A stretch of DNA of 64,000 nt from Leptothrix sp. (in: b-proteobacteria) (GCA_013822685.1 PNKV01000012.1:62001-126000), one strand, 5' to 3'; shown: positions 15,566 through 28,951, counted from the first letter of the stretch. Numbers and translations are program-made. The notes: a model not told the origin generated them from the sequence alone.

Positions 15566-18400
15566 TCAATGCGCGGACTCCCAGTTGGGGCCGGAACCCA
15601 CCTCGGCCAGCAGCGGCACCCGCAACTGCGCGACCGAGGCCATCAAGGCGGGCACCTGCGCGCGCACCCAATCCAGCTCAGCCTCGGGCACTTGCAGCAC
15701 CAGTTCATCGTGCACTTGCATGATGATCAGGCTGGCTTTGTGCTCGGCGTCCAGCGCCTTTTGCACCTCGATCATGGCCAGCTTGATCAGGTCGGCCGCA
15801 GTGCCTTGCATGGGCGCGTTGATGGCGGCGCGTTCGGCACCGGCGCGGCTGGGGCCGTTGGGGCTGTTGATCTCGGGCAGCCACAGGCGGCGGCCGAACA
15901 CGGTCTCCACATAGCCTTGCTCTTTCGCCTGGGCGCGGGTCTCGTCCATGTAGCGCTTGACGCCCGCGAAGCGGTGAAAGTAGCGTTCGATGTAACTGGA
16001 CGCCGCCGACCGGTCGATGCCCAGGTTCTTGGCCAAGCCGTGCGCACTCATGCCGTAGATCAAGCCAAAGTTGATCACCTTGGCATAACGGCGCTGCTCG
16101 CTCGAGACCTCATCCACCGGCGCGCCAAAGACTTCGCTGGCGGTGGCCCGGTGCACATCCACACCCTCCGAGAATGCCCGCAACAGGTTTTCGTCCTGCG
16201 AGATGTGGGCCATGATCCGCAACTCGATCTGCGAGTAGTCGGCCGACACGATGAAGTGGCCTGGCGGGGCAATGAACGCCTCGCGGATACGGCGGCCTTC
16301 GGCGGTTCGAACCGGGATGTTCTGCAGATTAGGGTCATTGCTGGACAGGCGCCCAGTGACCGCCACGGCCTGCGCGTAGTTGGTGTGCACGCGGCCCGTC
16401 CCGGCATTCACCATCAGCGGCAGCTTGTCGGTGTAAGTGGACTTGAGCTTGGCCAGGCCACGGTATTCAAGGATGCGGGCAGGCAGCGGGTAGTCCTCGG
16501 CCAGCTTTTCCAGCACTTCTTCATTGGTGGATGGCGCGCCAGTGGCGGTTTTCTTGACCACCGGCAAGCCTTGCTTGACGAAGAGGATCTCGCCAAGCTG
16601 CTTGGGCGAGCCCAGGTTGAAAGGCTGGCCAGCCAGGTCATACGCCTCTTGCTCCAGCGCCACGATGCGCTGCGCCAGTTCATGACTTTGCTGCTGCAGC
16701 AGATTGGCATCAATCAGCACGCCATTGCGCTCGATGCGCTGCAGCAGCGCCGAAGCCGGCATCTCCATGCGCTGGTAGATGTCCTGCAAGCCGGGCTCGG
16801 CCTGTAGCTGCGGCCACAGGGTCTGGTGCAGGTGCAAGGTCAGGTCGCTGTCTTCGCACGAGTATTGCGACGCGCGCTCAACCGACACCTGCGCGAAGGG
16901 GATTTGCTGGGCGCCCTTGCCGGCCACATCCTCGTAGCTCAGGCCTTTGCGGTTCAGGAAACGCAGTGCCAGGCTCTCCAGGCCATGCGGCTTGTGCGCT
17001 TCGAGCACATAGCTTTGCAACATGGTGTCGTGCGTGTAGCCCTGCACGGCGATGCCATGGTTGGCCAGCACGTGGCTGTCGTACTTGATGTTCTGGCCGA
17101 CCTTGGCGTACTGGACGCCTTCCAGCCAGGGCTTGAGGCGGGCCAGCACCTCGTCCATGGGCAACTGCTCAGGCGCATCGGGGCCCTGGTGCGCCAGGGG
17201 GATGTAAGCCGCCTCGCCCACCGCCACCGAGAACGACAGGCCCACGATGCGGGCCTTCATGGGTTCGAGCGAGTCGGTCTCGGTGTCGAACGCGGTGATC
17301 TCGGCTGCCTCGATCTTGGCCAGCCAACGGTCAAAGGCGGGCCAGTCGGTGACGGTGTCGTAATGCGTTGCCGGGGTGGCCGTTGCGGGCAATTCTTCGG
17401 CAACTTCTTCACCGGCCTGTTCAGCGCCAAACAAGTCATCGGTGCCGCTGGCTTTGGGTGGCTTGGCTTTGGCCTTGCCGGCGTGCGCGGTGCCCAGGGC
17501 CAGCTCCAGCTCGCGCACCCAGGTCTTGAAGCCATGGGCTGCGGCGAAATCCTTCAAGGCTGCCGTGTCGGGCTCGCGCAAGGCCAGCGCGTCCAGCGCG
17601 GGCCATTGGGGCACGTGGTCGCGCAGATCGCAATCGGTGCGCACGGTGATCAGGCGACGGCCTTGCGGCAGCCAATCCAGGGCCTTGCGCAAGTTCTCGC
17701 CCGCCACGCCCTTGATCGTGTCGGCCACGGCCACAAGCTGGTCCAACGAACCATGCTCGGCAATCCATTTGGCGGCAGTCTTGGGGCCGACTTTTTCAAC
17801 GCCGGGGATGTTGTCCACCGTGTCGCCCACCAGCGTCAGGTAGTCGACGATGCGCCGGGGCGGCACACCAAACTTGGCCAGCACGCCGGCCTCGTCCAGC
17901 GTCTCGTTGCTCATGGTGTTGACCAAGGTGACGCGCTCGTTCACCAATTGCGCCAGGTCCTTGTCGCCGGTGGACACGACCACCTTGTAGCCCGCTTCGG
18001 CCGCGACCACGCAAAGGGTTCCGATCGCATCATCGGCCTCAATGCCAGGCACTTCCAGCACGGGCCAGCCGAGCAGCTTGACCACGTCGTGGATCGGGGC
18101 GACCTGAGCCGCCAGGTCTTCGGGCATGGAGGGGCGGTGCGCCTTGTAGTCGGCGTACCACTCGTCACGGAAGGTGGGGCCCTTGGCGTCGAACACGCAG
18201 ACCGCGTGGCTGGAGGCCACCTGCTTGCGCAGCAAGCGCAGCATGTTGACCATGCCATGCAAGGCGCCCGTGGGCTCGCCCTGCGGCCCGCGCAGGTCGG
18301 GCATGGCATGGAAGGCACGGTACAGGTAGCTGGAGCCGTCTACCAACAGCAGCGTTGGCAGGGCATCGGGAGAAGAGGCCAGATCGTTCATGGCCCGCAT
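15566..18400 (-). CDS. polA: DNA polymerase I
   Basis: 944 residues with three domains. The 5'-3' nuclease occupies about 1-300 (LLLVDGSSYLYRAFHAMP; VDNIPGVEKVGPKTAAKW). The 3'-5' exonuclease spans about 345-540 and keeps its acidic FDTETDSLEP motif near 373, so proofreading looks intact. The polymerase (about 560-944) has motif A SADYSQIELRIMAHIS near 717, motif B YAKVINFGLIYGMS and motif C QVHDELVLQV near 895. It fills gaps in replication and repair. Two in-frame ATGs (18400, 18391) are possible; neither has a Shine-Dalgarno sequence, and a GC-rich hairpin ends 4 bases before the first. Confidence 0.96.
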   Translation of the reverse strand: MRAMNDLASSPDALPTLLLVDGSSYLYRAFHAMPDLRGPQGEPTGALHGMVNMLRLLRKQVASSHAVCVFDAKGPTFRDEWYADYKAHRPSMPEDLAAQVAPIHDVVKLLGWPVLEVPGIEADDAIGTLCVVAAEAGYKVVVSTGDKDLAQLVNERVTLVNTMSNETLDEAGVLAKFGVPPRRIVDYLTLVGDTVDNIPGVEKVGPKTAAKWIAEHGSLDQLVAVADTIKGVAGENLRKALDWLPQGRRLITVRTDCDLRDHVPQWPALDALALREPDTAALKDFAAAHGFKTWVRELELALGTAHAGKAKAKPPKASGTDDLFGAEQAGEEVAEELPATATPATHYDTVTDWPAFDRWLAKIEAAEITAFDTETDSLEPMKARIVGLSFSVAVGEAAYIPLAHQGPDAPEQLPMDEVLARLKPWLEGVQYAKVGQNIKYDSHVLANHGIAVQGYTHDTMLQSYVLEAHKPHGLESLALRFLNRKGLSYEDVAGKGAQQIPFAQVSVERASQYSCEDSDLTLHLHQTLWPQLQAEPGLQDIYQRMEMPASALLQRIERNGVLIDANLLQQQSHELAQRIVALEQEAYDLAGQPFNLGSPKQLGEILFVKQGLPVVKKTATGAPSTNEEVLEKLAEDYPLPARILEYRGLAKLKSTYTDKLPLMVNAGTGRVHTNYAQAVAVTGRLSSNDPNLQNIPVRTAEGRRIREAFIAPPGHFIVSADYSQIELRIMAHISQDENLLRAFSEGVDVHRATASEVFGAPVDEVSSEQRRYAKVINFGLIYGMSAHGLAKNLGIDRSAASSYIERYFHRFAGVKRYMDETRAQAKEQGYVETVFGRRLWLPEINSPNGPSRAGAERAAINAPMQGTAADLIKLAMIEVQKALDAEHKASLIIMQVHDELVLQVPEAELDWVRAQVPALMASVAQLRVPLLAEVGSGPNWESAH

Positions 18401-18404
18401 TGTG

Positions 18405-18424
18405 AGGCCTGCTGGCGCAGGCCT
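18405..18424 (-). other. Perfect 8-bp GC-rich hairpin between the barrel gene and polA
   Basis: AGGCCTGC and GCAGGCCT flank a 4-base loop, 6 bp after the stop of the outer-membrane gene and immediately before the polA start. There is no T-run, so it is not a classical terminator. It could slow transcription read-through, protect the upstream mRNA 3' end, or occlude the polA ribosome-binding region. Confidence 0.5.
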
Positions 18425-18430
18425 TATGGA

Positions 18431-19045
18431 TCAGAATTCGGCTTGGATGCCACCAGCCAACAAGTGACGGCTCCGGTTGCCTGCGCCGCTGACGCTGATG
18501 AAATCGTAGCCTGTCACCATGCGCATGTTGCGGTTGAAGGGGATGGACAAGCCCAGGCCCACGTAGGCTCCGGTAGTTTGGTCCGTATCGTAGCTGCCCA
18601 CGCCCTGGGAGTTGATGTAGTCACTGCGATTGCGGGTCCGTGCCACGCCAAGACGAATGTGGCTGGTCATGGTCTCGAACATTTCAATGTTCCAGTTCAT
18701 GCCGAAGGTGATCGCCCGGGCGCTGTTGCGCACCTTGGTGTTGCCGGGGTTAGGCAGTGCACCGTTGTTGGCACCAAAGTAGAAGTAGTTGATCTCAGCC
18801 GCGACATTGGGAGTCACGTTCCAGCCCGCATAGGCCTTGCCGCCCCCGGACACGCGATCGCAGGTGGTTTGCCCGTAGCAGTTCTGCGAATTGGGAGCCA
18901 GGCCAATCGTGGCGCCAGCGTAAGCACTGAATGGGCTTGCATGCGCCACCGAACCGGCCAGCACGCTGGACAAAACGGCCGCAGCCAGGGACAGTCGTTT
19001 GAACGACAATGAATTGCACAGTGCTGGGGTACGCATGATGATCAA
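18431..19045 (-). CDS. Small outer-membrane beta-barrel protein
   Basis: 204 residues. The signal peptide (LSFKRLSLAAAVLSSVLAGSVAHA) ends at about residue 36. Alternating-residue strands follow (FSAYAGATIGLAPN, KAYAGWNVTPNVAAEINYFYFG, TFGMNWNIEMF, SHIRLGVAR, GAYVGLGLSIPF, MVTGYDFISV) and a terminal strand ends in Phe (GIQAEF), the usual Bam signal. One cysteine pair (NCYGQTTC) may form a disulfide. It resembles 8-stranded OmpX/OmpA-like barrels, with no known ligand. The start is either TTG 19045 (4 bases after AAGAGGAG) or ATG 19036 (13 bases); the TTG is annotated. It is followed by a hairpin and polA. Confidence 0.75.
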   Translation of the reverse strand: MIIMRTPALCNSLSFKRLSLAAAVLSSVLAGSVAHASPFSAYAGATIGLAPNSQNCYGQTTCDRVSGGGKAYAGWNVTPNVAAEINYFYFGANNGALPNPGNTKVRNSARAITFGMNWNIEMFETMTSHIRLGVARTRNRSDYINSQGVGSYDTDQTTGAYVGLGLSIPFNRNMRMVTGYDFISVSGAGNRSRHLLAGGIQAEF

Positions 19046-19241
19046 CCGGCTCCTCTTGGGGAATTAGCGAGCCCCGCCAACCTTTGGGGGGCCTGATTTC
19101 AGAACTGTGAGCAGTCTGCCACAGCGACTCCTACAATCACACGTTCCGCGTGCCCCGAACGTTGAGGGTTTTCTCCTACGTCCGAGGGCTTTCCCGAGCG
19201 GTTGTCTTGCAACCCGCCGCCTTTGCTGCCCGACCTGTCTC

Positions 19242-20228
19242 ATGGCCGTTTTCACTGAAGTGTTCCCGCTTGAAGCCTCCGGCCTGATCTCGGCCTTGGG
19301 ATTGGGCACCTTGCAATCGCTGCAAGGCGCCACCTCGGGCATCGAGAACACCAATTATTTCGTTGGCACAGACCAAGGCGACTACGTGCTCACCTTGTTC
19401 GAGCGGCTGAGCTTTGAACAACTGCCGTTCTACCTGGAGCTGATGCGCCATCTGGCCGAGCACGGCATCCCGGTGCCGGCACCGCAGGCCAACGAAAAAG
19501 GCGAGATCCTGCACACGCTCAAAGGCAAGCCGGCCGCCGTGGTCACCCGCCTGAAAGGCCGCAACCAACTGGCGCCCCAGACGGCAGATTGCGCCCAAGT
19601 GGGGGCCATGCTGGCCCGCATGCACCTGGCGGGGCAAGACTACCCCCAGCACCAGCCCAATCTGCGCGGCCTGGCGTGGTGGGCAGAGACGATCCCCGTG
19701 ATCGTGCCCCACCTGGACGCGGCCCAGCGCGCATTGATCGAGTCTGAGCTGGCCTACCAGCAAGCGCTGGCCGCTTCACCTGCATACCAAGGCTTGCCCC
19801 AAGGCGCCATCCACGCTGATCTGTTCCGCGACAACGTCATGTTCGATGGCCCCATGCTGTCGGGCTTTTTCGATTTCTATTTCGCGGGTTGTGACACCTA
19901 CGACTTCGACATTGCCGTGTGCCTGAACGACTGGTGCATCGACCTGGCCACCGGTCAGCTTGACCCGGCGCGGGCTCAAGCCTTCGTGGCCGCCTACGAC
20001 GAACAACGCACACTCACCGACGATGAATTGGCCTTGCTGCCCGCCTTGTTGCGGGCCGCCGCCTTGCGATTCTGGACCTCCCGCCTGTGGGATTTTCACC
20101 TGCCCCGGGATGCCGCCATGCTGCAAGCGCACGACCCCACGCACTTCGAGCGGGTGCTGACCCAGCGCCGGCAAGCGCCCTGGCAGTACCAGCGTCCTTC
20201 GTCCCTCACCGGAACCCCTGCCGCATGA
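19242..20228 (+). CDS. thrB: Homoserine kinase, aminoglycoside-phosphotransferase type
   Basis: 328 residues from MAVFTEVFPLEASGLISALG, which matches the start of the Pseudomonas-type ThrB; the preceding 45 open codons show no family similarity. Kinase core: SGIENTNYFVGT (nucleotide loop), VLTLFERL (Lys replaced by a Thr-Leu strand region typical of this family), catalytic GAIHADLFRDNVMFDG and metal-binding FFDFYFAGCDTYDFD. It phosphorylates homoserine in threonine synthesis, in place of the GHMP-type enzyme of E. coli. The stop overlaps the next ATG by 4 bp. No clear Shine-Dalgarno sequence is visible. Confidence 0.92.
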   Translation: MAVFTEVFPLEASGLISALGLGTLQSLQGATSGIENTNYFVGTDQGDYVLTLFERLSFEQLPFYLELMRHLAEHGIPVPAPQANEKGEILHTLKGKPAAVVTRLKGRNQLAPQTADCAQVGAMLARMHLAGQDYPQHQPNLRGLAWWAETIPVIVPHLDAAQRALIESELAYQQALAASPAYQGLPQGAIHADLFRDNVMFDGPMLSGFFDFYFAGCDTYDFDIAVCLNDWCIDLATGQLDPARAQAFVAAYDEQRTLTDDELALLPALLRAAALRFWTSRLWDFHLPRDAAMLQAHDPTHFERVLTQRRQAPWQYQRPSSLTGTPAA

Positions 20229-21043
20229 AACTGCGCATCATGCCCGCCCGCATGGGCCTGACCTGGATGGGCCACGGCCTGCGGGCCTGCGTTCGCCAAC
20301 CCCTGGGCTTCATCGGCTTGTGGGGATTGATCGTGTGCGCGGCCATCATCACCTGCGAAATCCTGGCGCAAATTGGGCTGGCGGCCCTGGGCCCTTTGCT
20401 CATCGTGTCCCTGATGCCCGCGGTTTGGATGGGGTTCATGCTGGCCAGCCGACGGGTGCTGACCGAGCAACGCGTCACGCCCGGCGTCTTTCTGGAACCA
20501 TGGCGCGGGCAACCATCCCAGATTAAGTGGATGTGGGCCAAGCTGGGTGGCGCCTACCTGCTGGCCACCCTGCTGGTCATGGTGCTGGCCGATGCCTTCG
20601 GGCCGGGCTCCGACACGCTGGCCAAAGCCATGAAAACGGCCAAGGAAACCTCCGACCTCATCGGCAACCCCGACGTGCAGTCCGCGATGCTGTGGCAGTT
20701 CATGCTCACCATCCCGGTGTCGCTGATCTTCTGGCACACGCCCGCCCTGACCTACTGGGCCAAGCTGTCCTTGGGCAAGGCCTTGTTCTTCAGCGCCGTG
20801 GCGTCGTGGCGCAACCTGGGCGCCTTCATGCTGTTCGGGCTGGGGTGGATGGGCCTGGCCGTGGCCTTGGTGCTGCTCAATGGCGTGTTGGCCGCCATCC
20901 TGAACGAGCCCATGCTGGTCAATGTGCTGCTCACCATGGGCGCCATGTGGATGGCGTCGGCGTTCTACGCTTCGCTGTACTTCTCGGTGGTTGACTGCTT
21001 CGAGCCCGACGAGGCATTTGGCTCGTCATCGACCGCAGCGTAA
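20225..21043 (+). CDS. BPSS1780-type integral membrane protein
   Basis: 272 residues starting at the ATG that overlaps the thrB stop. There are at least five hydrophobic segments: FIGLWGLIVCAAIITCEIL, LGPLLIVSLMPAVWMGFML, GGAYLLATLLVMVLADAF, WQFMLTIPVSLIFWHTPAL and two near the C-terminus (LGAFMLFGLGWMGLAVALVL; LVNVLLTMGAMWMASAFYA). The layout fits the conserved BPSS1780-family membrane proteins of Burkholderiales, whose function is unknown. Co-translation with thrB looks conserved-operon-like, but no functional link to threonine synthesis is evident. It faces oxyR tail to tail with 6 bp between. Confidence 0.75.
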   Translation: MKLRIMPARMGLTWMGHGLRACVRQPLGFIGLWGLIVCAAIITCEILAQIGLAALGPLLIVSLMPAVWMGFMLASRRVLTEQRVTPGVFLEPWRGQPSQIKWMWAKLGGAYLLATLLVMVLADAFGPGSDTLAKAMKTAKETSDLIGNPDVQSAMLWQFMLTIPVSLIFWHTPALTYWAKLSLGKALFFSAVASWRNLGAFMLFGLGWMGLAVALVLLNGVLAAILNEPMLVNVLLTMGAMWMASAFYASLYFSVVDCFEPDEAFGSSSTAA

Positions 21044-21049
21044 GGCGCC

Positions 21050-21973
21050 TCAGGCCGTCAGGCGCTCGACGCCTTCCAGCGGACAGGCGTACACCGCATT
21101 GCGCAGTGCCGCGATGGCTTCATAGCGCGTAAAACTGCGCCGCCACACCAGCACCACGCGGCGCTTGGGCACCGGCTCGTCAAAGGGGATGAAGGCCAGG
21201 TGCGGGTGGGGCTCTTCAGGCACCGACAGCCTGGGCACCACGGTCACGCCCATGCCGGCCGCCACCATGTGCTTGATGGTCTCGAGGGACGAGCCTTCAA
21301 AGCTCTTGCGGATGCCTTCCGCGTCGCTGGAAAAGCGTGCGAACTCGGGGCAGACATCCAGCACGTGGTCGCGGAAGCAATGGCCCGTGCCCAACAACAG
21401 CATGGTCTCGCGCTTGAGCTCTTCCGCGCTGATCTGCTGGCGCTTTGCCAAGGCGTGGGTCTTGGGCACGGCCACCAGAAATGGCTCGTCATACAGCGGC
21501 GCCACGGCCAGGCCCGCATCGGGGAAAGGCTCGGCCAGGATGGCGCAATCGAGCTCGCCCGCCCGCAGCATCTCCAGCAGCTTGACGGTGAAGTTCTCCT
21601 GCAGCATCAAGGGCATCTGCGGCACGCTGGTGATGATGTTGCGCACCAGGTCAGGCAGCAGATAGGGCCCAATGGTGTAGATGACGCCCAGGCGCAGCGG
21701 GCCGCCCAGCGGGTCTTTGCCACGCTTGGCGATCTCCTTGATGGACTGCGCTTGCTCCAGCACCGATTGGGCCTGGCGAACGATTTCTTCGCCCAAAGGC
21801 GTGACGCTGATCTCGGCGCTGCCACGCTCGAACAGTTTCACGTCCAGTTCGTCTTCCAGCTTCTTGACGGCGACGGACAGCGTCGGCTGGGACACAAAGC
21901 AAGCCTCGGCGGCCCGGCCAAAGTGGCGCTCGCGGGCCACGGCAACGATGTAGCGGAGTTCAGTCAGGGTCAT
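21050..21973 (-). CDS. oxyR: OxyR, LysR-type peroxide sensor
   Basis: 307 residues from MTLTELRYIVAVARERHFGR; the 28 upstream open codons are not conserved. An N-terminal winged HTH (AAEACFVSQPTLSVAVKKLE) precedes a periplasmic-binding-like sensor domain. The redox cysteines are both present in GTGHCFRDHVLDVCPEF (spacing 9, as in the Cys199/Cys208 pair of E. coli OxyR). It senses hydrogen peroxide and controls catalase and peroxidase genes. It sits 37 bp downstream of recG on the same strand, a pairing common in Burkholderiales. Confidence 0.95.
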   Translation of the reverse strand: MTLTELRYIVAVARERHFGRAAEACFVSQPTLSVAVKKLEDELDVKLFERGSAEISVTPLGEEIVRQAQSVLEQAQSIKEIAKRGKDPLGGPLRLGVIYTIGPYLLPDLVRNIITSVPQMPLMLQENFTVKLLEMLRAGELDCAILAEPFPDAGLAVAPLYDEPFLVAVPKTHALAKRQQISAEELKRETMLLLGTGHCFRDHVLDVCPEFARFSSDAEGIRKSFEGSSLETIKHMVAAGMGVTVVPRLSVPEEPHPHLAFIPFDEPVPKRRVVLVWRRSFTRYEAIAALRNAVYACPLEGVERLTA

Positions 21974-22010
21974 GGTGAGGCTGATTGTCGGTGATTTGAG
22001 GATCGGTCGA

Positions 22011-24119
22011 TCAGGCCTTGAGGTATTCGGCTTTGTGGCCCAGCCAGCGCTGCACATGCCGCTGCGCGATGTGCGGGTGATCGCGCAACAGCATCTGGGC
22101 GCTTTCGCGGGCGCGCTCGATCAGCGGCTGGTCTTCACCCAGATCGGCAAAACGCAGCAGGGCCGCTCCGGATTGGCGCGCGCCCATGAACTCGCCCGGC
22201 CCACGAATATCAAGATCACGGCGCGCGATTTCGAAGCCATCGTTGGTTTCGACCATCGCCTTCAAGCGCGCCTTGCCCGAGTCTGACAAGGGCGACGAGT
22301 ACAACAGCACGCAGACGCTGGCCACCGCACCCCGGCCCACCCGACCGCGCAACTGGTGCAACTGGCTCAGGCCAAAACGCTCGGCGTGCTCGATGACCAT
22401 GAGGCTGGCGTTGGGCACGTCCACGCCCACCTCGATCACCGTGGTGGCCACCAGCACCGACAACTCGCCCTTCGAAAAACGGGCCATCACCTCGGCTTTC
22501 TCGGCCGTGGGCAACCGCCCATGCAGCAGGCCGACGGCGCGCCCGGCCAAAGCGTCTGACAACTCCTGGTGTGTCTGCGTGACGTTGCTCAAATCCAGCG
22601 GCGGGCGTTGCTTGCTGTTGCGCCCCGCCGCCTGGTCCGCGGCCTGGTCCGACTCTTGGGTCTCGTCAATGAGCGGGCAGACCCAGTAGACCTGGCTGCC
22701 CTTGGCCGCCTCGTCGCGGATGCGCTCGATGACCTCGTCGCGGCGCGAATCGGCGAACACCTTGGTCACGATGGGTGTTCGGCCGGGCGGCAACTCGTCG
22801 ATGGTGCTGACCTCCAGGTCGGCCAGGTAAGTCATGGCCAGGGTGCGTGGGATGGGGGTGGCACTCATCATCAACAGGTGGGGCTCCAGGTCGGCGCCTT
22901 TGAGCTTGCCGCGCAGCTGCAGCCGCTGGGCCACGCCAAAGCGGTGCTGTTCGTCGATCAAGGCCAGGCCCAGCCGCGCGAACTCAACCTGGTCCTGGAT
23001 CACGGCGTGCGTGCCCACTACCAGTTGCGCTTCACCCGAAGCCACCATGGCCATTTGCTCGCGTTTGGCCTTGGCTTTCAAGCTGCCGGTGAGCCAGGCC
23101 ACTTTGATGCCCAGGGGCTCCAGCCAGCCCACCAGCTTGCGGAAATGCTGCTCGGCCAGAATTTCCGTGGGCGCCATCAAGGCGCATTGCCAGCCGGCGT
23201 CCATGGCCACGGCGGCGGCGAGGGCTGCCACCACCGTCTTGCCTGAGCCCACATCGCCTTGCAAAAGTCGGTGCATGGGCTGGGGACGCGCCAGGTCCTG
23301 CGCGATTTCATCGCCCACCCGGCGTTGGGCGGGCGTGAGTTGAAAAGGCAGCACGCTCAACAGGCGCTCATGCAGGCCACCCGCCTTGGAAGGCAAGGCG
23401 GGGGCCTTGAGGTGCGCACGCTCTTGCCTGGCCTGCAATTGCGAGAGTTGCTGGGCCAGCAGTTCCTCGTACTTCAGCCGCATCCAAGCCGGGTGGCTGT
23501 GGTCTTCCAAGGTGGCCAGCGGCACGTCGGGGCTGGGATGGTGCAGAAAGTTCAGCGCCTGGCGCAAGCTGGGCCAGGTGGCCGGCACCACGCCGGGCGG
23601 CAGGATTTCATCCAGGTGGGCGCGCTCCAAACCCGAGGCCACGGCCTTGCGCAGGTAGGTCTGGGGCAAGCCGGCAGTGGTGGGGTAGACCGGCGTGAGT
23701 GCCTCGGCCAGTGGCGTGTCGGCAGACACCACCTTGACCGCCGGGTGCATCATCTCTCGGCCAAAAAAGCCATGCCGCACCTCGCCCCGCACACGCAAGC
23801 GCACGCCCGGCGCCCAGGCCTTTTGCTGCGTGGCATAAAAATTCAGAAAGCGCAGTTGCACCTCGCCAGTGCCATCGTCCAGCTTGATCAGCAGTTGCCG
23901 CCGAGCGCGCATCTCGATGCGGTTGTCACGCACGACCCCTTCCACCTGCACGGTATCGCCATCGCGGGCATCGCGCAGCAAGGTCAAGCGGGTCTCGTCC
24001 TCGTACCGCAATGGCAAGTGCAAGGCCAGGTCGATGTCGCGCACCAGGCCCAGCTTGTCCATGGCCTTGGCGGGCGCCGACTTCGGGGGGCTGGGGTTGG
24101 GCTTGGGGGCCGGCACGGA
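22011..24119 (-). CDS. recG: ATP-dependent DNA helicase RecG
   Basis: About 702 residues. The wedge/OB domain starts KLGLVRDIDLALHLPLRYED. The helicase core has Walker A LLQGDVGSGKTVVAAL near 290, the DEAH-type box LIDEQHRFGVAQR near 388, and MMSATPIPRTLAMTYLADLE, VATTVIEVGVDVPNASLMVI and QLRGRVGRG in the second lobe. It remodels stalled forks and Holliday junctions. The start is uncertain: the frame is open to a TTG at 24245; GTG 24119 gives a normal N-terminus with a Pro-rich lead; ATG 24062 would cut into the family-conserved KLGL helix region. None has a good ribosome-binding site. It is divergent from queA. Confidence 0.94.
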   Translation of the reverse strand, partial: SVPAPKPNPSPPKSAPAKAMDKLGLVRDIDLALHLPLRYEDETRLTLLRDARDGDTVQVEGVVRDNRIEMRARRQLLIKLDDGTGEVQLRFLNFYATQQKAWAPGVRLRVRGEVRHGFFGREMMHPAVKVVSADTPLAEALTPVYPTTAGLPQTYLRKAVASGLERAHLDEILPPGVVPATWPSLRQALNFLHHPSPDVPLATLEDHSHPAWMRLKYEELLAQQLSQLQARQERAHLKAPALPSKAGGLHERLLSVLPFQLTPAQRRVGDEIAQDLARPQPMHRLLQGDVGSGKTVVAALAAAVAMDAGWQCALMAPTEILAEQHFRKLVGWLEPLGIKVAWLTGSLKAKAKREQMAMVASGEAQLVVGTHAVIQDQVEFARLGLALIDEQHRFGVAQRLQLRGKLKGADLEPHLLMMSATPIPRTLAMTYLADLEVSTIDELPPGRTPIVTKVFADSRRDEVIERIRDEAAKGSQVYWVCPLIDETQESDQAADQAAGRNSKQRPPLDLSNVTQTHQELSDALAGRAVGLLHGRLPTAEKAEVMARFSKGELSVLVATTVIEVGVDVPNASLMVIEHAERFGLSQLHQLRGRVGRGAVASVCVLLYSSPLSDSGKARLKAMVETNDGFEIARRDLDIRGPGEFMGARQSGAALLRFADLGEDQPLIERARESAQMLLRDHPHIAQRHVQRWLGHKAEYLKA

Positions 24120-24294
24120 GGGCTTGTCAAGGGTGGATGAACACCGGATTGTGCAATGCGCTTGCACATCAGCCGTGAAAGGCTTCACCCCCCCCCGCAA
24201 CAGGTGGTGATTAACGCCAATTGACTTGTCTGAACTCACCGACAATCATGCCTTCCTTGGCACGGGGCTCGTCAGCCCCTCAATGGCAGCAGTC

Positions 24295-25338
24295 ATGACC
24301 CGCAGTTACTCTCTTGGCGATTTTGATTTTGAGCTTCCGCCCGAACTGATCGCCCAACATCCGGCTGCCGAGCGCAGTGCCTCGCGCCTGCTGGATGGCC
24401 GAAGCCCCACCCCCGTCGACCGCATTTTTCGCGATCTGCCATCGCAGTTGAACCCGGGCGACCTGCTGGTGTTCAACAACACCCGCGTGATCAAAGCCCG
24501 CCTGCATGGCCTGAAAAGCAGCGGTGGCACGGTGGAGGCCCTGGTAGAGCGCATACTGCCCGACCAGGAGGTGCTGGCCCACATGCGCGCCAGCAAATCA
24601 CCCAAGCCAGGCAGTGTGGTTCGCTTTGCCGATGCCTTTGAGGCCACCGTGCTCGGCCGGGGCGGCCCCGATGATGGTCTGTTCCACCTGCGCTTTGACG
24701 GTGATCCCTTGACGCTGCTGGAACAGCACGGGCACGTGCCATTGCCCCCCTACATCACCCACGCTGATTCGAGTGACGACGTCAAACGCTACCAGACCGT
24801 GTTCGCGGCGCGGCCCGGCGCTGTAGCAGCCCCCACCGCCGCACTGCATTTTGACGAGGCCCTGCTGGCCGCACTGACCCAACGCGGCGTGCAGACCGCC
24901 GAGGTGACTTTGCACGTGGGCGCGGGCACCTTCCAGCCCGTGCGCACCGAGAACCTGTCCGAGCACAAGATGCACAGCGAGTGGTTCGAAGTGAGCCAGC
25001 CCACCGTGGACGCCATTGCCCGCACCAAGGCCCAGGGTGGCCGCGTGGTGGCCGTGGGCACCACCACCTTGCGCGCGCTGGAGTCGGCCGCCCTTTTCTG
25101 TGCGCCCGGCCAGATCCTGAAAGCAGGCAGCCGCGACACCGCCATCTTCATCACGCCGGGGTTCGAGTTCAAGGTGGTGGATGTGCTGGTCACCAATTTC
25201 CACCTGCCCAAGAGCACGCTGATGATGCTGGTCAGCGCCTTCGCGGGGTACGAGCACATCCGCGCGCTGTACCGGCACGCCATCGAGCACCAATATCGAT
25301 TTTTCAGCTACGGGGATGCGATGCTGATTCAAAGATAG
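24295..25338 (+). CDS. queA: S-adenosylmethionine:tRNA ribosyltransferase-isomerase QueA
   Basis: 347 residues from [23 protein letters not shown] 24283 is four codons upstream and equally possible. Conserved blocks: [84 protein letters not shown] and FSYGDAMLI at the C-terminus. It transfers and isomerises the ribosyl part of SAM onto preQ1-tRNA to make epoxyqueuosine. The partner tgt lies 2.4 kb downstream on the same strand, separated by a sensor kinase. Confidence 0.96.
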   Translation: MTRSYSLGDFDFELPPELIAQHPAAERSASRLLDGRSPTPVDRIFRDLPSQLNPGDLLVFNNTRVIKARLHGLKSSGGTVEALVERILPDQEVLAHMRASKSPKPGSVVRFADAFEATVLGRGGPDDGLFHLRFDGDPLTLLEQHGHVPLPPYITHADSSDDVKRYQTVFAARPGAVAAPTAALHFDEALLAALTQRGVQTAEVTLHVGAGTFQPVRTENLSEHKMHSEWFEVSQPTVDAIARTKAQGGRVVAVGTTTLRALESAALFCAPGQILKAGSRDTAIFITPGFEFKVVDVLVTNFHLPKSTLMMLVSAFAGYEHIRALYRHAIEHQYRFFSYGDAMLIQR

Positions 25339-25363
25339 AGTGCGCGTCAAACAAGTAATTCAA

Positions 25364-25369
25364 TATAAA
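25364..25369 (+). promoter_or_regulatory. Possible -10 element directly before the hybrid kinase start
   Basis: TATAAA lies 5 bases before the kinase ATG in an AT-rich stretch. No convincing -35 lies 16-18 bases upstream and no Shine-Dalgarno sequence is present. If used, the transcript would start at or near the ATG (leaderless). Confidence 0.25.
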
Positions 25370-25374
25370 AAATC

Positions 25375-28906
<3,532 letters not shown>

Positions 28907-28951
28907 CCGCTCCCGCGGGTGCAGCGCTTGCGCGTCACTGCACAGCGGCGC

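Noticed and set aside
16826..19012. Long open frame (728 codons) opposite polA
   Set aside because: Same reason; it spans polA and the barrel gene and has no ribosome site or recognisable domain.
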